Part shown: piece after piece, positions 8,545 to 17,730 of the stretch
Position numbering within the stretch: position 1 is the first letter of the stretch
Layout of the letters: the number at the start of each line of letters is the position of its first letter
Assembly: GCA_003598085.1 (NCBI GenBank)
Contig: QZKU01000127.1
Span: 1-64,000 of the forward strand
Direction of reading: 5' to 3'
DNA length: 64,000 nt
From: Candidatus Abyssobacteria bacterium SURF_5
Lineage (GTDB): Bacteria; Abyssobacteria; SURF-5
Program-made: the position numbers and the translations under genes
Notes under the pieces: model-generated
What the model was told of the DNA's origin: nothing
Seen by the model: only the letters and a program-made list of their open reading frames with translations
Database searches by the model: none

Positions 8545-9399
8545 ATGGCGAACAAGAAAGAGGAAATCCCAGCGGTAGTCATGCCGGTCTGTCCGGCGAG
8601 GAAGATCGTCGAGGGGCAGAAGGCGCTGGTAACCGGCGCCAACTCCGGCATCGGAAAGGCGATAGCGTTTGCACTGGGGGAGGCTGGCGCCGACGTGGTG
8701 GTGAACTATGTAACAGGCGAAGAAGAAGCAGTCGGAGTAGTTGAAGAGATTTTAAAAACGGGCGCACGGGCGTATGCCGCGCGGGCCGACGTATCTCGCG
8801 AGGACGAGGTTCGGGCAATGTTCCAGAGAATGTTTCAGGAATTCGGAACCATCCATATCCTCGTCAACAACGCCGGCATCCAGAATGATGCGCCTATTGA
8901 TGAGATGACCGAGCAGCAGTGGAAGCAGGTTATCGATGTCAATCTTACCGGTCAATTCCTTTGTGCGCGGGAGGCAGTCAAGGAGTTCAAGCGGCGGGGG
9001 GTGGTGAGGGAGGTTTCCTGCTCGGCGGGCAAGATCATCTGCATGGGCTCCGTGCACGAGGTGATTCCGTGGGCGCGACACGTCAATTATTCGGCCTCCA
9101 AAGGAGGAGTGATGCTCATGATGAAGAGCATCGCACAGGAGGTTGCCCCCTACCGTATTCGCGTCACCGGCATCGCGCCCGGAGCGGTTCGCACGCCAAT
9201 CAACCGCGAAGCCTGGAGCACCCCGGAAGCATATGAACAGTTGATGAAGCTGATTCCCTACAAGCGGATTGGAGAGCCGGAGGACATCGCGCGAGCTGCC
9301 GTATGGCTGGCTTCCGACTACGCCGACTATGTCACTGGAGCAAGCATTGTTGTGGATGGGGGCATGACCCTTTATCCCGGGTTTGCGGAGGGTGGATAG
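8545..9399 (+). CDS. Short-chain dehydrogenase/reductase, glucose 1-dehydrogenase-like
   Basis: This 284-residue classical SDR has the cofactor loop TGANSGIG at about residue 31, the structural NNAG motif near 110, and the catalytic YSASK near 179, then IRVTGIAPGAVRTPIN and a C-terminal GASIVVDGGMTLYPGF, which is typical of glucose 1-dehydrogenases and related sugar or alcohol dehydrogenases. The sequence after the cofactor strand (VNYVTGEEEA) lacks the acidic residue typical of strict NAD use, so NADP is possible. An insertion around KEFKRRGVVREVSCSAGK lengthens the loop before the active site. AGGGA lies about 6 nt before the ATG. The substrate is not certain; the GH15 enzymes nearby make a sugar plausible. 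Confidence 0.88.
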   Translation: MANKKEEIPAVVMPVCPARKIVEGQKALVTGANSGIGKAIAFALGEAGADVVVNYVTGEEEAVGVVEEILKTGARAYAARADVSREDEVRAMFQRMFQEFGTIHILVNNAGIQNDAPIDEMTEQQWKQVIDVNLTGQFLCAREAVKEFKRRGVVREVSCSAGKIICMGSVHEVIPWARHVNYSASKGGVMLMMKSIAQEVAPYRIRVTGIAPGAVRTPINREAWSTPEAYEQLMKLIPYKRIGEPEDIARAAVWLASDYADYVTGASIVVDGGMTLYPGFAEGG

Positions 9400-9440
9400 C
9401 CGCTATAACGCTGAAAACGAAAATCAATTTGTTTTGAGTT

Positions 9441-10361
9441 TTATTCTTTTTGCGGCTCATAGACCAGGGTTTCAGGGTGAAAGGCTTGCCAGGCAAACCA
9501 ATAACTGTAGATGCCGGTGATTTGATTCCCTTGCACGTCACGAATATCCGTCACCTGCCCATCTTGAGAAATGACGATTTCGATTGACTTATCTCCGATG
9601 GTGTCGCTGAGAATTCCGGAATGTTTCTGCACGTCCTCCAGCGAGTAGGCCTTTGCTATGCCGTCCACCTCAATGCCGAGGACCCTTTGTTTCGTCGGCA
9701 GGTCTCTGCGCACCTTGCCGACGGGAAACATCAGGCTTCCGATCCGCAGGTAACCTTCATACGGGTCCACGAAATAGTTTCTTTCATACCCGGTTTCTGT
9801 TGACATGACCTCCGTTTCCGGATGCTTTTTCTTCCAATCCTTCCATTTTGTTTCGGTTGAAGGGATTTTCATCAGGCTCTTTCCGACAAGTGGTCCCGCT
9901 ATCGCCTTCTCCATAAGCTGGGACCAGAGCGTATCAGTCTGACGATCATAGAGGAGCAGATTGCTTTTATGCAACAGTCCAGATACCCCAAATGTGTAGG
10001 TCTTGTCATCGATAATGCGGGAGTAGACCACTCCCGTCTGGGTCAGCGGTCAAAAAGTGACAACGATGGGCTGCCCACTCAGCGTATCATTCACCACCTC
10101 ATGCCAGTTCATGATCTTGATTGGATACGCCTTTGCTTTGCCCTCTATTTCGACCCCGATCACGCGATCGTCGGGTTCCAGAAAATCGACGTCATCGGCG
10201 GAGACAAACTTCGGGGCCAGAAGCGACGGAATACCGTCTTTGGGCACGCCGCCGGAGACAATTTCTTCCTTCGGAACAATGGCGTTATCCAGGCTGAAAC
10301 CTGTTGTCGCGAGTAACGCGCAGGCTGTAAGGACAGAAATCAATACTCTCTTGACGGCCAA
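9441..10361 (-). CDS. DUF3179 selenoprotein (UGA-encoded selenocysteine)
   Basis: Two adjacent frame-matched segments form one 306-residue DUF3179 protein if the TGA at 10052-10050 is read as selenocysteine (residue 104). The first part begins at a TTG (10361), 9 nt after GGAGG, with a hydrophobic N-terminal export signal and the motif MNWHEVVNDTLSGQPIVVTF. Then comes the UGA, and the frame continues PLTQTGVVYSR and TFGVSGLLHKSNLLLYDRQT. In DUF3179 proteins this position is normally a conserved Cys (VT-Y/F-C-P-L), so UGA replaces Cys exactly. A hairpin of bacterial SECIS form follows at the right distance (see separate entry). There is no frameshift, only the UGA. The function of DUF3179 is unknown; a periplasmic redox role is inference. 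Confidence 0.9.
10018..10036 (-). promoter_or_regulatory. Bacterial SECIS element of the DUF3179 gene
   Basis: On the coding (minus) strand the UGA is followed by 13 nt, then CGGGAGU, loop GGUCU, then ACUCCCG: a perfect 7-bp stem (10036-10030 with 10024-10018). The loop begins 20 nt after the UGA. The E. coli fdhF SECIS presents the same GGUCU apical sequence 18 nt after its UGA, and SelB recognises the G-U of that loop. The stem lies inside the coding sequence, as bacterial SECIS elements must. Confidence 0.88.
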
Positions 10362-11143
10362 TCAGCATTCCCTCCTTTTTTCAGATACTCTGTCACGCCG
10401 AATGACTCAACGGCAAGCAAAGAAATTTCCGCCGTTTCTGCTGAAAGATGCAGCAAAGCCGCAACCAAAGCAAATCCTGCTATCCCGACTGTTTCAATTT
10501 ACGCCCGAATCACACGAATGAAGTTCCGCTGAGCGTGGCCAGCTTGTGCGCTAACGCTCAGTAAGAAGAGGAAGCTTGAGATGACCACGCGAGACGCGTG
10601 GCAGGCATGGCTGTGCCGCGTATTCTGGATTCCTGCTTTCGCAGGAATGACGAAAAGAAGGGACTTCCTTCGTGTAACTCGTCAAATTCGAAATTCGTGT
10701 TCCAAGAGGTTGGTTGCGGCTTTGTCGCGCTGTGGCCTCTGCGCCTTTGCGGTTCAATGAATTTTTCAGTATCCGCCGACAGTTTTCTCCGAAATGGACA
10801 AGCTACCTTGGAGAAGACTGATCAAACCTCAAGAATTTGAAATTGAATAGCATAGATAGGCGAGTCATAATGCGATCAATTCCCTCGAGCATGCACTTTC
10901 TCCGGCTAGCGGTTTTCCCGATCCGGGGTTATTTTTATTCACCTGGCCGGACGTTGGGGAAAGCTTCCTCTCCTTTTTCAATCCTGCTGGTTTTGAAGCC
11001 AAACACCAAGATTGGGATGGAACGATTTGAGCCATCAACCAGGTGGCCGACGACATAATCGAACCCGGCTGACGCCTTTCGTGAAAAAGCTTTTCGAGCG
11101 ATTCCTGGCGTGGCAGAGAAGATGACAAAGTGAGGACTGTGAT
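10362..11143. other. Long intergenic region with dispersed-repeat-like sequence
   Basis: About 780 bp without a convincing gene. It holds an inverted repeat CTGAGCG/CGCTCAG (10529-10535 and 10555-10561), a perfect 8-bp hairpin at 10629-10648, and low-complexity sequence of the type often scattered in genomes (CTCTGCGCCTTTGCGG near 10740). Several open frames of 70-98 codons cross it on both strands, but none has a known motif or a ribosome binding site. Confidence 0.45.
10629..10648. repeat. REP-like palindrome
   Basis: ATTCCTGC-TTTC-GCAGGAAT forms a perfect 8-bp hairpin inside GGATTCCTGCTTTCGCAGG. This is a very common dispersed intergenic repeat type in bacterial genomes. Only one copy is present in the window. 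Confidence 0.5.
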
Positions 11144-13570
11144 ATGACTGACAAACCGCAAAACGATTCAGCTATTGCGTTTGGTTCGCCTGGAATCCCT
11201 CCGAAATGGACATCGAGTCAGAAAGAAGGAGTGGGGACGGCCAACTCGGCGGCCAGCCGCATCTGGTTTACGCTGTCTCACGGCATTCTGAATGAAGTGT
11301 ACTATCCCACCATCGACCACCCCCAAATCCGAGATTTGCAGTTTCTCATTACGGACGGGAAGACTTTCTTTCATGAGGAAAAGAGGGACCTGAAGAGTGA
11401 GATAGAGTGCATAGAGCGCGACACGCTCGGATATCGAATCGTGAGCGATGATCTGCAGCGCCGATATCGGCTCGTCAAGGAGATCATCTCGGACCCCTGT
11501 AAGCCGTGTATCCTTGTTCATGTGCGAATCGAGGCTGAGAAGGACTGGCTCGATCGCCTGCAAATTTTCGCGCTCCTCGCGCCTCATCTCGAGGTGAGCG
11601 GGTGGGGTAACTCCGCCCGGCGGTTCCATGTTTCGGGCCAAACCCTGCTCATCGCTTGGAAGGAACAGACATATCTGGCCATGGGGACAACCGTCGGATT
11701 CACCGGAACGTCCTGCGGATATGTCGGCGCGAGCGACGGGTGGCAGGACCTCAGGGACAATTTGCGAATGGATTGGGAATTTGAGCGAGCAGAGGAGGGG
11801 AATATCGCAGTCATTGGCCGAATAGATACGTCGAAGTCCTCCGAATTCACGCTAGGCTTGGCATTCGGACAGGGGCGCCACGACGCGGTATGCACTCTCA
11901 TACAGTCGCTGAGCGTCCCCTTTCAATATCACTGGGAGGAATTCAAAAAACAGTGGCGCCGCGTCTGCTGCGATATACGCGACCTGGACCGATTTTCTCA
12001 AGATAATGGTCGCTTGTATCGGATCAGCCATAACTTGTTGCTTGCTCATGAAGACAAGACCTTCAACGGCGCGCTCATCGCTTCGGCGAGCATCCCCTGG
12101 GGGCAAAGCAAGGGAGACGAGGATATCGGCGGCTACCATCTGGTCTGGACGCGAGATATGGTCAACAGCGCAACCGGCCTTTTTGCCTGCGGGGATAACA
12201 TGACGCCCGCTCGAGCGCTGGTGTACCTGGCATGCTCGCAGCGGGATGACGGCGGATTTCCGCAGAATTTCTGGATAGACGGAACCCCCTATTGGAGCGG
12301 CATTCAACTCGATGAAGTCGCCTTCCCGGTGATGCTTGCCTGGCGACTCTGGAAAGCCGGGGCGTGTGGAGGCTTTGACCCGTATCACATGGTCAGGAGG
12401 GCCGCTTCCTATTTAATCCGTCAAGGCCCGATGACCCAACAGGAGCGCTGGGAGGAAAACAGCGGATACTCGCCTTCGACACTGGCGGCCTCAATCACGG
12501 CGCTCATTTGCGCGGCAGAATTCTGCAGGTCACGGGGCGATCAGGAATCGGCATCGTTCCTTGAAGACTATGCCGATTTCCTGGAGTCTCATCTTGAACT
12601 GTGGACAGTGACGACTGAAGGAACATTGCTGAAAGGCATTCCGAGGCATTATATCCGGATTCATCCGACGGACATTGGCAACCCGTCTCCCGACGAAGAC
12701 CCGAATAAGGGACTGCTGGCGATTCGAAATAGACCACCCGGGGAAGAATGGAGGTTTCCTGCGAAGGATATTGTGGATGCGGGCTTCCTCGAGTTGGTCC
12801 GTTACGGGATACGCAAACCGGGGGACAACCTCATCGAGGATTCACTGCAGGTGGTGGACGCCGTTCTCAAGGTGGATACCCCTTACGGCCCATGCTGGCG
12901 CCGGTACAACAATGATGGGTATGGGGAACGTCCAGACGGCGGCCCCTACGAAGGATGGGGAAAGGGGCGCGCATGGCCCCTTCTGACCGGAGAGAGAGGG
13001 CATTATGAATTTGCAGCGGGACGCGATCCGACGCCCTGCATCAGCGCCATGGAGAAATTCGCATCAAAAGGAGGAATGCTTCCCGAACAGATATGGGACG
13101 AAGACGATCGCCCGGAAGCAGGCATGTTCTTTGGACGGTTTGCGGGCTCGGCGATGCCTCTGATGTGGGCGCATGCAGAGTATATCAAGCTGCTCCGGTC
13201 TGCCGCAGACTCGCAGGTATTCGACCTAATTCCCATTGTGGCTGAACGGTACCTCGCTGGCAAGGGACGGAAGGACCTGGAGGTGTGGAAGCCGATTCGG
13301 AGAGTCAAATCGGTGGCAGGAGGGCATGTCTTGCGTGTTCAGGCGCCTGAGCCATTTCAACTTCTGTGGACCATGGACGAATGGAAGACGAAATTTCAGA
13401 CATCAAGCGCACCCACCGGGCTGGAAATCTGCTTCGTGGACATTGCGGTCCCCAAGGGACAAACTGCGCCCATACGCTTCACCTTCTTTTGGACTGATAC
13501 GGACAAGTGGGAAGGCAGAGATTATTGCGTTAATATAAGGGAGATCGATGGCAGTTTCAAAAAATGTTGA
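11144..13570 (+). CDS. GH15 glucoamylase / glucodextranase-type hydrolase
   Basis: The 808-residue protein has an N-terminal beta domain of the glucodextranase/glucoamylase type (residues 1-280; it opens with GIPPKWTSSQKEGVGTA and has SRIWFTLSHGILNEVYYPTID) followed by the GH15 catalytic barrel: YHLVWTRDMVNSATGL, DGGFPQNFWIDGTPYW, and MLPEQIWDEDDRPEAGM containing the expected catalytic Glu near residue 647. These enzymes release glucose from alpha-1,4 or alpha-1,6 glucans. No signal peptide is visible, so an intracellular role in glycogen or oligosaccharide breakdown is likely. It differs in architecture from the GH15-DUF547 protein at 2249-4903. GTGAGG precedes the ATG by about 9 nt. Confidence 0.92.
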   Translation: MTDKPQNDSAIAFGSPGIPPKWTSSQKEGVGTANSAASRIWFTLSHGILNEVYYPTIDHPQIRDLQFLITDGKTFFHEEKRDLKSEIECIERDTLGYRIVSDDLQRRYRLVKEIISDPCKPCILVHVRIEAEKDWLDRLQIFALLAPHLEVSGWGNSARRFHVSGQTLLIAWKEQTYLAMGTTVGFTGTSCGYVGASDGWQDLRDNLRMDWEFERAEEGNIAVIGRIDTSKSSEFTLGLAFGQGRHDAVCTLIQSLSVPFQYHWEEFKKQWRRVCCDIRDLDRFSQDNGRLYRISHNLLLAHEDKTFNGALIASASIPWGQSKGDEDIGGYHLVWTRDMVNSATGLFACGDNMTPARALVYLACSQRDDGGFPQNFWIDGTPYWSGIQLDEVAFPVMLAWRLWKAGACGGFDPYHMVRRAASYLIRQGPMTQQERWEENSGYSPSTLAASITALICAAEFCRSRGDQESASFLEDYADFLESHLELWTVTTEGTLLKGIPRHYIRIHPTDIGNPSPDEDPNKGLLAIRNRPPGEEWRFPAKDIVDAGFLELVRYGIRKPGDNLIEDSLQVVDAVLKVDTPYGPCWRRYNNDGYGERPDGGPYEGWGKGRAWPLLTGERGHYEFAAGRDPTPCISAMEKFASKGGMLPEQIWDEDDRPEAGMFFGRFAGSAMPLMWAHAEYIKLLRSAADSQVFDLIPIVAERYLAGKGRKDLEVWKPIRRVKSVAGGHVLRVQAPEPFQLLWTMDEWKTKFQTSSAPTGLEICFVDIAVPKGQTAPIRFTFFWTDTDKWEGRDYCVNIREIDGSFKKC

Positions 13571-13614
13571 TTGGCTAAGCTGATGATCTAGCGGACACAG
13601 ACGCTGAGCACTAT

Positions 13615-14493
13615 ATGGAAGGCTGGTCTCTTATAGTTGGGCACCTTCAAGCAGGTTTGTTGGCGGCGGTGTTCCTGCTCCTTTTAGGAGTGGAACGCGT
13701 TGCGCCGCTCCGCCGGTCAACCCGCCGGGCGTTGCCGCGCTTCTTCGTGAATTTTTCTTTCATGGCGCTGGCATTCATTGCGGGATCGTTCGCGGTGCGG
13801 CCGGTTTCGTTGTGGCTCGCCGATCAAACATCTCAGAAGTCTTTCGGACTGCTTTCCGTGCTCGGGCTGCCGGCCGGTGTGCACGGTGCGGCCGGCTTCC
13901 TGCTGATGGACCTCACATTTTACTACTGGCACCGGCTGAACCACACTGTTCCGCTGCTATGGCGTTTCCATAACGTGCATCATGTCGACCCGGACCTTGA
14001 TGTGACGACCTCGTTCCGGTTCCACTTCGGCGAGATTCTCTATTCGACTGGTTTCAGAGTGGTGCAGGTGGGGCTGCTGGGCGTCTCGGTTGTCACGTAC
14101 CTGGTCTACGAGTTCTTTTTTCAAGCCGGGACGATGTTTCACCACAGCAACATTATGCTGCCTATTCGTATCGAGAGACGGCTGAACAAGATAATCGTGA
14201 CGCCTCGCATGCACGGAATCCATCATTCGATCTTCAAAAACGAAACCAACTCGAATTATGGCGTCATTTTCCGATGGTGGGACGTCCTTCATAGAAGCAT
14301 GCGACTCAATATTCCTCAGGCCAGTATTGACATAGGAATTGCCGGTTACCGCAAGCCACATGACAACACGCTGCGGAATCTCCTGCTCCTTCCCTTCCGC
14401 ACACAAAGGGATTATTGGCGGCGGGAAGACGGAAGGCCGGCAGAGAGTCGTGAAATCGAAATGAAAGGCCGTCTCACAACCTTATCCGAGTGA
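13615..14493 (+). CDS. Sterol desaturase / fatty acid hydroxylase family membrane protein
   Basis: The 292-residue integral membrane protein has an N-terminal hydrophobic segment (residues 5-25), further membrane segments near 45-60, 80-105 and 155-170, and the eight-histidine di-iron motif of the family: HRLNH, HNVHH, HHSN and HGIHH. Members use oxygen to hydroxylate or desaturate lipids, which is notable beside the anaerobic enzymes elsewhere in the window. No ribosome binding site stands out at the ATG. It follows the GH15 gene by 44 bp on the same strand but has no obvious functional link with it. Confidence 0.88.
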   Translation: MEGWSLIVGHLQAGLLAAVFLLLLGVERVAPLRRSTRRALPRFFVNFSFMALAFIAGSFAVRPVSLWLADQTSQKSFGLLSVLGLPAGVHGAAGFLLMDLTFYYWHRLNHTVPLLWRFHNVHHVDPDLDVTTSFRFHFGEILYSTGFRVVQVGLLGVSVVTYLVYEFFFQAGTMFHHSNIMLPIRIERRLNKIIVTPRMHGIHHSIFKNETNSNYGVIFRWWDVLHRSMRLNIPQASIDIGIAGYRKPHDNTLRNLLLLPFRTQRDYWRREDGRPAESREIEMKGRLTTLSE

Positions 14494-14518
14494 GAACCAG
14501 AGGAAGTCGAACGGCGAC

Positions 14519-14748
14519 AGGATATGAAACAAAAGATGAGGGCCTCGTCGCCGGCAACGAATCTGAAGGGAGCGATAACCTTTCTCAGCAGATCAATGGG
14601 CGAGACAGTCAGCGGAACTTCCATCCGCCATTTCGAGGAGCGCCCGAATCGCTCCCCCCCACTGCTTCGCCGACCGATGGAGAAGCAGATAGTGCAGTTC
14701 CAGGAAGGTATCCAGATTCCACTCGGCGTCTTCAGGCTTTTCAGGTAT
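14519..14748 (-). pseudogene. Broken paralogue of the small unknown gene at 18754-19185
   Basis: The minus strand reads EDAEWNLDTFLELHYLL in one frame and then PLTVSPIDLLRKVIAPFRF in another. The intact gene 4 kb away reads DADWNLDTLLEVHYLF and PITVSPLDLLKNLVPSLAY at the same places. The frames are therefore shifted between the two halves, near LLEMADGS. The initiator is also lost: a perfect GGAGGTG is followed 5 nt later by ATA (14748-14746), where an ATG is expected. The homology ends at about 14519. Two independent lesions support a dead copy. Confidence 0.6.
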
Positions 14749-14799
14749 GGTTTCACCTCCGCATTGGACTCGAAAGAATCCCCTTTTTTAAATCCAGCA

Positions 14800-17361
14800 T
14801 CACTTCCCGCTCAGCTTGTAGAGGACGTCCGCGAGTTTCTTGAGTGTAGCGGCGGACGGGGCAGGCAATTTCAGATACGTCCTGCCGGCATCGTCTTTTT
14901 CGACGAAAGATTGGACTGCTTCAAGAAGCGAAGCATTTTGCCGGCTCATTCCTTTCGAGTCCGTTTGAAGTACTGGCGCTTCCGCCGGTCGCTTGGCGCC
15001 GACCTCGCCAGTCCGACTTGTTTGGGCCGCCGCTTCGGAGGCGCCTTCAGTTCCCACCGCAAGGATTTCGCCGAGCTTATCGAGGAAAGCGAGGCCGGCC
15101 GAGACGAGATCGGCAAACGGTTGGTGCGCCGGCGAAGCCGCGGGAGGCGCTTCGGCAACTTCAATCTCCTCGGATTCCAGCGCGCCCGCGGTCTCGTCGG
15201 TGATTGCGCCGGAGGGAAGTTGAGGTTCGCTAAGCGCGGCTTGCGGGATTGAGGCGGTCACACTTTCGACCGACTCCATAAAGCGTTTGAGTCTGGAGCC
15301 GCCGAGGAAGATTTCATTCTGCCCGCCGTCGAGCACGCCCGCAAACAGCGACTTTTTGAAGCTGAGGAGCGAGAGCATGCTGTGTTCGATTGTACCGCCG
15401 GCGACAAAATTGATCACGCGTACCGGGCGACGCTGACCAAGCCGATGAACGCGCCCAATGCGCTGTTCAAGTACGGCCGGGTTCCAGGGCAGGTCCATGT
15501 TGATAACAGCGGATGCGTGCTGGAGGTTCATGCCGACGCCGCCGGCTTCGGTCGAAAGGAAGAGGCGACAGCGTGAATCGTCGTTGAAACGCGCCACGAG
15601 GTCTTTTCGCTTCGAACTGGGGACGCCTCCATGGAGGAACGCGTAGTCCCAGCCGGCGGCTTCGAGCCTGCGCGCGATCAGCTCATGCGTTCCGATCCAC
15701 TGACTGAAGACGACGGCCTTGGCTTCGGGTTCCTCGAAGACATCCTGCAAAAGCGTCATAAGCTCGTCGCACTTGCGGCCGTGGTCGGTGTTCTTGTCCA
15801 GCAGGTACGTGCTGTTGCACGCCATGCGCATATTCTGAAGCGCCGTAGTGAGAATCCGCTGGTCGCTCTCCGAAAGGAATTTGAAGCGGCGCCATTTGGC
15901 CACGATCCGGGCGACCGTTTCGGCATTCTCGTCGTGGTGCTGCATCTGTTCTCTCGTCATTTCGACAAAGAAGGTCTTTTCGAGCCGCTCGGGCAGCTCG
16001 GCAAGCACTTCGCGTTTTTTCCTGCGTATCAGAATGGGCGAAAGTGTCCGGCCGATCTTCCCCAGTTCCTTGTACCCGACCACCATGCCGACATCATCGG
16101 TCACCTGATGCTCATGCAGAAAGAGGAAGCGCGGCCCGAGATGGAATCGATCGACAAATTCGACAATCGAATGAAGTTCTTCGAGCCGGTTCTCGAGAGG
16201 CGTTCCAGTGAGAACGATTGCATATGGCGACTCGAGCCGCTTTACGCTCCGCGCGAGTCGGGTTTTCCAGTTCTTGATGCGCTGGGCCTCGTCGAGGATG
16301 ATGAGGTCGGGAGACCATTTCATGACCTCATCGCGATCCCGAAAGATGACATCGTAATTGACGATTTTGAAAAAGGAGTCCGCCCGATAGAGCGCCTGGC
16401 GTGAAGCAAGCAAACCCTCGATAACCAGCGAGGTCCGGTCGACGAAACGCTCGATTTCACTCTTCCACTGGTATTTAAGGGAGGCCGGACACACGACGAG
16501 CACTCGCTCGATACCCACGAGCCGCGCAAGCACCTCACAGGCGACTACGGCCTGGACCGTTTTGCCGAGTCCCATTTCGTCGGCAATGATCGAGCGCCCT
16601 GCGCGCGCCGCAAAAAGCGCCCCCTTCCTCTGATATGGGTACAGTGAAACCTTGAGCATGCCGTCGAGGAGAGTCCCATTGATGTCATTGCCGAAAGCCA
16701 TATCCACGGCTTCGCGCAGTTTCAACTGATCTCTCACACGAGCGATATGCTGGAGAGCGTCATCATAACACCGAAGCTCGTGTGTGATTTTTGAGGCGCG
16801 CCGCAAGAACTCGTCGAAAAGCAAAAATTTGTCCGGTTTGAGAAAGCCGGTTTTGTCGAAATACTCTTCTGCTATCCTCTTCAACTCGGGCGGACATTCG
16901 GTTCCTGCACTGAACGCGATCGCCCGCTTCATACCATATCGAAGGGTTACTGACGAATGGAGCGACTTATGCCCCTCTTGAAACGCTTTCTTGGCGCCCC
17001 TCTTCTTCCCGAGACGGGCAAGAGCGAATTCAATGTGCTTGCACGTGCCGAGGGTGTTGGTGGAAAAATCGGCGCAGGAGCAATAATTTGGGCCGGGTCT
17101 GTCACTCCTGATGGCGACTCTGTACCTCCCACCCGTCTCGGGATTCTCGATCACAAAGTCAGAGAATATCGGCTCGCTTCCCACATTCTTCATCACAAAA
17201 TTCTGGGATGCGCCGAAGTCGCGCCGAAGCACGATCTGCCAATCTTCCACTGACATGCCGGCTGGCTTCCTTGTCCTCGAAATTCTGGATGCAGATCTGC
17301 CATGCTTTACATCCACGCCAGGACACAACGCCCCACTCACGCGTTTTCTGCTTTCGCTCAT
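14800..17361 (-). CDS. SNF2-family DEAD/DEAH helicase with N-terminal SWIM zinc finger
   Basis: From the ATG at 17361 the protein has 853 residues (a TTG 75 nt upstream is an alternative). A SWIM finger lies near residues 92-112 (CSCADFSTNTLGTCKHIEFA, C-x-C...C-x-H). The SNF2 ATPase follows: IIADEMGLGKTVQAVVACEV (motif I), VVCPASLKYQW (Ia), DEAQRIKNW (II), LTGTPLENR (III), GGVGMNLQHASAVINMDLPW (V) and QRIGRVHRLGQ (VI). The last 180 residues are low-complexity and end in a short conserved-looking tail. Bacterial SNF2 proteins are DNA- or RNAP-associated translocases such as RapA; the exact role is unknown. The HEAT-repeat gene upstream on the same strand may be functionally linked. Confidence 0.92.
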   Translation of the reverse strand: MSESRKRVSGALCPGVDVKHGRSASRISRTRKPAGMSVEDWQIVLRRDFGASQNFVMKNVGSEPIFSDFVIENPETGGRYRVAIRSDRPGPNYCSCADFSTNTLGTCKHIEFALARLGKKRGAKKAFQEGHKSLHSSVTLRYGMKRAIAFSAGTECPPELKRIAEEYFDKTGFLKPDKFLLFDEFLRRASKITHELRCYDDALQHIARVRDQLKLREAVDMAFGNDINGTLLDGMLKVSLYPYQRKGALFAARAGRSIIADEMGLGKTVQAVVACEVLARLVGIERVLVVCPASLKYQWKSEIERFVDRTSLVIEGLLASRQALYRADSFFKIVNYDVIFRDRDEVMKWSPDLIILDEAQRIKNWKTRLARSVKRLESPYAIVLTGTPLENRLEELHSIVEFVDRFHLGPRFLFLHEHQVTDDVGMVVGYKELGKIGRTLSPILIRRKKREVLAELPERLEKTFFVEMTREQMQHHDENAETVARIVAKWRRFKFLSESDQRILTTALQNMRMACNSTYLLDKNTDHGRKCDELMTLLQDVFEEPEAKAVVFSQWIGTHELIARRLEAAGWDYAFLHGGVPSSKRKDLVARFNDDSRCRLFLSTEAGGVGMNLQHASAVINMDLPWNPAVLEQRIGRVHRLGQRRPVRVINFVAGGTIEHSMLSLLSFKKSLFAGVLDGGQNEIFLGGSRLKRFMESVESVTASIPQAALSEPQLPSGAITDETAGALESEEIEVAEAPPAASPAHQPFADLVSAGLAFLDKLGEILAVGTEGASEAAAQTSRTGEVGAKRPAEAPVLQTDSKGMSRQNASLLEAVQSFVEKDDAGRTYLKLPAPSAATLKKLADVLYKLSGK

Positions 17362-17436
17362 GGATACTTTTCTTTCCCCCCGCACATTGTGCGCGCGCGT
17401 TCTCTGTTCCTGCGAATTGCCTGCCTTCGTTTTCAA

Positions 17437-17730
17437 TCGTCATTTGATCTCCAGAAGAAGCTCCTGTTCTAATGAGAATACCCTGATGTGTTCGGCTGCG
17501 CCGACACAACATTCTACCGTCCTGACTATTCGAGGTCAAGCTTTCATCAGCGGCAGTCAATCTGGCTCAAGCACGAGACTCATATATGATCTATGCCAAT
17601 AGCGTGTGTCAATTTTTTCATGAAGAAATGCTTGGAATAATGGCATGAGAATGAGGAAAAGAGGTATGTCGAAAAAAATCGAAAATAATGGGGCTACTAA
17701 GATAAAAGATTGGCCGGTCTTCTCCGCTCC
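17437..17730. other. Intergenic region between the SNF2 and HEAT-repeat genes
   Basis: About 290 bp with no supported gene, no clear hairpin terminator and no recognisable promoter motif. Confidence 0.3.

Noticed and set aside
9441-10361. DUF3179 as a nonsense-mutated pseudogene or two genes
   Set aside because: The UGA coincides with the conserved Cys and is followed by a perfect SECIS; the rest of the gene is undamaged and the second half has no start site of its own.
10837-11161. Open frames of 73 and 98 codons before the second GH15 gene
   Set aside because: No motif and no Shine-Dalgarno on either strand; treated as intergenic.
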